Part shown: positions 5,821 to 6,630 of the stretch, in pieces
How positions within the stretch are numbered: position 1 is the first letter of the stretch
Layout of the letters: every line of letters starts with the position of its first letter
NCBI GenBank assembly: GCA_017440445.1
Contig: JAFSHE010000166.1
Span: 1-6,630 of the forward strand
DNA from: Oscillospiraceae bacterium
GTDB taxonomy: Bacteria > Bacillota_A > Clostridia > Oscillospirales > Ruminococcaceae
Length of the DNA stretch: 6,630 bases
Direction of reading: 5' to 3'
Translations under genes and position numbers: made by a program
Notes under the pieces: generated by a model
What the model was told of the DNA's origin: nothing
The model's input: only the letters and a program-made list of their open reading frames with translations
Databases searched by the model: none

Positions 5821-6588
5821 ATGATAGCATTGGTAACAGGTGCAAGCGCAGGAATAGGCAGAGATATAGCACGTTCCCTCGCAAAGCACGGAATAAATCT
5901 TATCATTACGGCAAGAAGAAAGGACAGGCTGCTGGAGCTTAAAAAGGAGCTTACCGAAGCGTATGGAGTAAAGGTCAAGACAATTACCGCAGACCTTTCC
6001 TCCGAAAAGCAGGTAAGGGAGCTGTACAGACGGGTCAGGCAGTATGATATCGATATACTGATAAATAACGCAGGCCTTGGAGTTTTCGGCGGATTTACCG
6101 AAACAGACCTTGACAAGGAGCTTGAGATGCTGGATATCAATATCCGTGCATTTCACATACTGTTCAAGCTGTTTCTCAGGGATTTTGAAAATCGTGACTG
6201 CGGATATATCCTTAACACCGCAAGCTCTGCGGGATTTTTCCCGGGACCGCTGTTTTCGTCCTACTACGCAACGAAGGCTTATGTTGTGCGCATGACAGAG
6301 GCGGTGTATGAGGAGCTTCGCTGTAAAAACAGCGGTGTAAACCTCTCTATGCTGTGTCCGGGACCTGTTGCTACGGAATTCCTTGACAGGGCTGGGGTTA
6401 CCTTCGCCATGAAGCCCCAGAGCAGTGAATACGTTGCAGAATACGCTGTAAGAGAGATGTTCGGCGGCAGACTTATGATATGTCCCTCGCCGCTTGTAAC
6501 GGCGGGAATATATTTGAGAGGGCTTCTGCCTGAGCCTGTGCTGGCATACGGTGCAAGGCTGATACAGTCCCGCAGGGAGGAGAAATAA
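5821..6588 (+). CDS. Short-chain dehydrogenase/reductase (classical SDR, probably NADP-dependent)
   Basis: This 255-residue Rossmann-fold oxidoreductase is complete. The nucleotide-binding loop is TGASAGIG (6-13). Arg32, Arg33 and Lys34 directly after the second strand favour NADP(H) over NAD(H). Asp59 follows in TADLS, then NNAG (82-85), and the catalytic tetrad is Asn107, Ser135, Tyr148 and Lys152 (YYATK). PGPVATEF (180-187) is the usual loop after the active site. The overall feel is of the YqjQ/DltE-like general SDR group, whose substrates are mostly unknown, so no substrate can be named. A hydrophobic patch near the C-terminus (about 224-243) may help membrane contact. The ribosome binding site is AAAGGA at 5810-5815. 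The gene is 31 bases after the DUF896 gene, and its TAA stop shares one base with the next ATG, suggesting coupling to the thioesterase. Confidence 0.94.
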   Translation: MIALVTGASAGIGRDIARSLAKHGINLIITARRKDRLLELKKELTEAYGVKVKTITADLSSEKQVRELYRRVRQYDIDILINNAGLGVFGGFTETDLDKELEMLDINIRAFHILFKLFLRDFENRDCGYILNTASSAGFFPGPLFSSYYATKAYVVRMTEAVYEELRCKNSGVNLSMLCPGPVATEFLDRAGVTFAMKPQSSEYVAEYAVREMFGGRLMICPSPLVTAGIYLRGLLPEPVLAYGARLIQSRREEK

Positions 6589-6630
6589 TGGCTTCACAGA
6601 CAGAGATAACCGTCCGCTATGCGGAGACCG
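6588..6630 (+). CDS. Start of a hotdog-fold acyl-CoA thioesterase, YbgC/4HBT-like (3' end outside window)
   Basis: Only 14 codons are visible, reading MASQTEITVRYAET. The phrase I-T-V-R-Y-A-E-T is the typical opening strand of YbgC/FadM-type hotdog thioesterases, in which an Asp of the active site comes next. These enzymes hydrolyse acyl-CoA thioesters in the cytoplasm. The start is well supported: GGGAGGA at 6575-6581 lies six bases upstream, and the ATG shares its A with the SDR stop (TAATG). Pairing with an SDR would fit a step in acyl-chain or lipid metabolism, but this is guesswork from 14 residues. Confidence 0.65.
   Translation, partial: MASQTEITVRYAET

Noticed and set aside
5719..6597. 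A 292-codon open frame on the - strand opposite the SDR
   Set aside because: The + strand SDR has a complete catalytic tetrad and cofactor loop; the reverse product has no recognisable domain.
1..6630. Mobile element, CRISPR, toxin-antitoxin, phage or defence system
   Set aside because: No transposase or integrase motifs, no spaced direct repeats, no terminal inverted repeats, and every sizeable + strand frame belongs to a housekeeping or metabolic family except the one unknown membrane protein.

Overview
The window looks like ordinary chromosome from a Gram-positive anaerobe of the Clostridia, probably close to Ruminococcus. This rests on a class 1B dihydroorotate dehydrogenase pair (PyrK plus PyrD), a Firmicutes-type DUF896/YnzC protein, a YcxB-like protein, strong AAGGAGG-type ribosome binding sites and a perfect match to the CcpA/LacI-type cre consensus. 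The genus is an inference from protein flavour; the sequence contains no rRNA or other marker to settle it. All genes are on the + strand, densely packed, with no gene-free stretch over 300 bases. No tRNA, rRNA, CRISPR array, insertion sequence or phage gene was seen.

Region 1 (1-2901) is pyrimidine biosynthesis. It opens with the 3' end of carB (large subunit of carbamoyl-phosphate synthetase, carrying the allosteric domain), followed by a terminator-like hairpin. Next come an unrecognised four-helix membrane protein, pyrK and pyrD. The last three overlap at their junctions (ATGA, then 8 bases), so they should be translationally coupled. The block ends in an 11-bp hairpin after pyrD.

Region 2 (2926-3887) holds a small two-helix YcxB-like membrane protein and ruvX (YqgF-family nuclease), 15 bases apart. 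It closes with a textbook intrinsic terminator that has a GAAA loop and a U tract.

Region 3 (3906-6630) is a new transcription unit with the best promoter in the window: TTGACA, a 17-base spacer, then TAAAAT. A perfect 14-bp cre-like palindrome lies just upstream and a small hairpin sits at the predicted transcript 5' end. The unit encodes a cytoplasmic sialate-O-acetylesterase-like carbohydrate esterase, a DUF896 protein, a classical short-chain dehydrogenase and the start of a hotdog-fold acyl-CoA thioesterase. The control site and the lack of a signal peptide suggest that the esterase deacetylates imported sugars under carbon-source control.

No radically new system is evident. The items most worth following up are the unknown membrane protein inside the pyr operon, the possible switch-like leader in front of it, and the cre-controlled esterase promoter.
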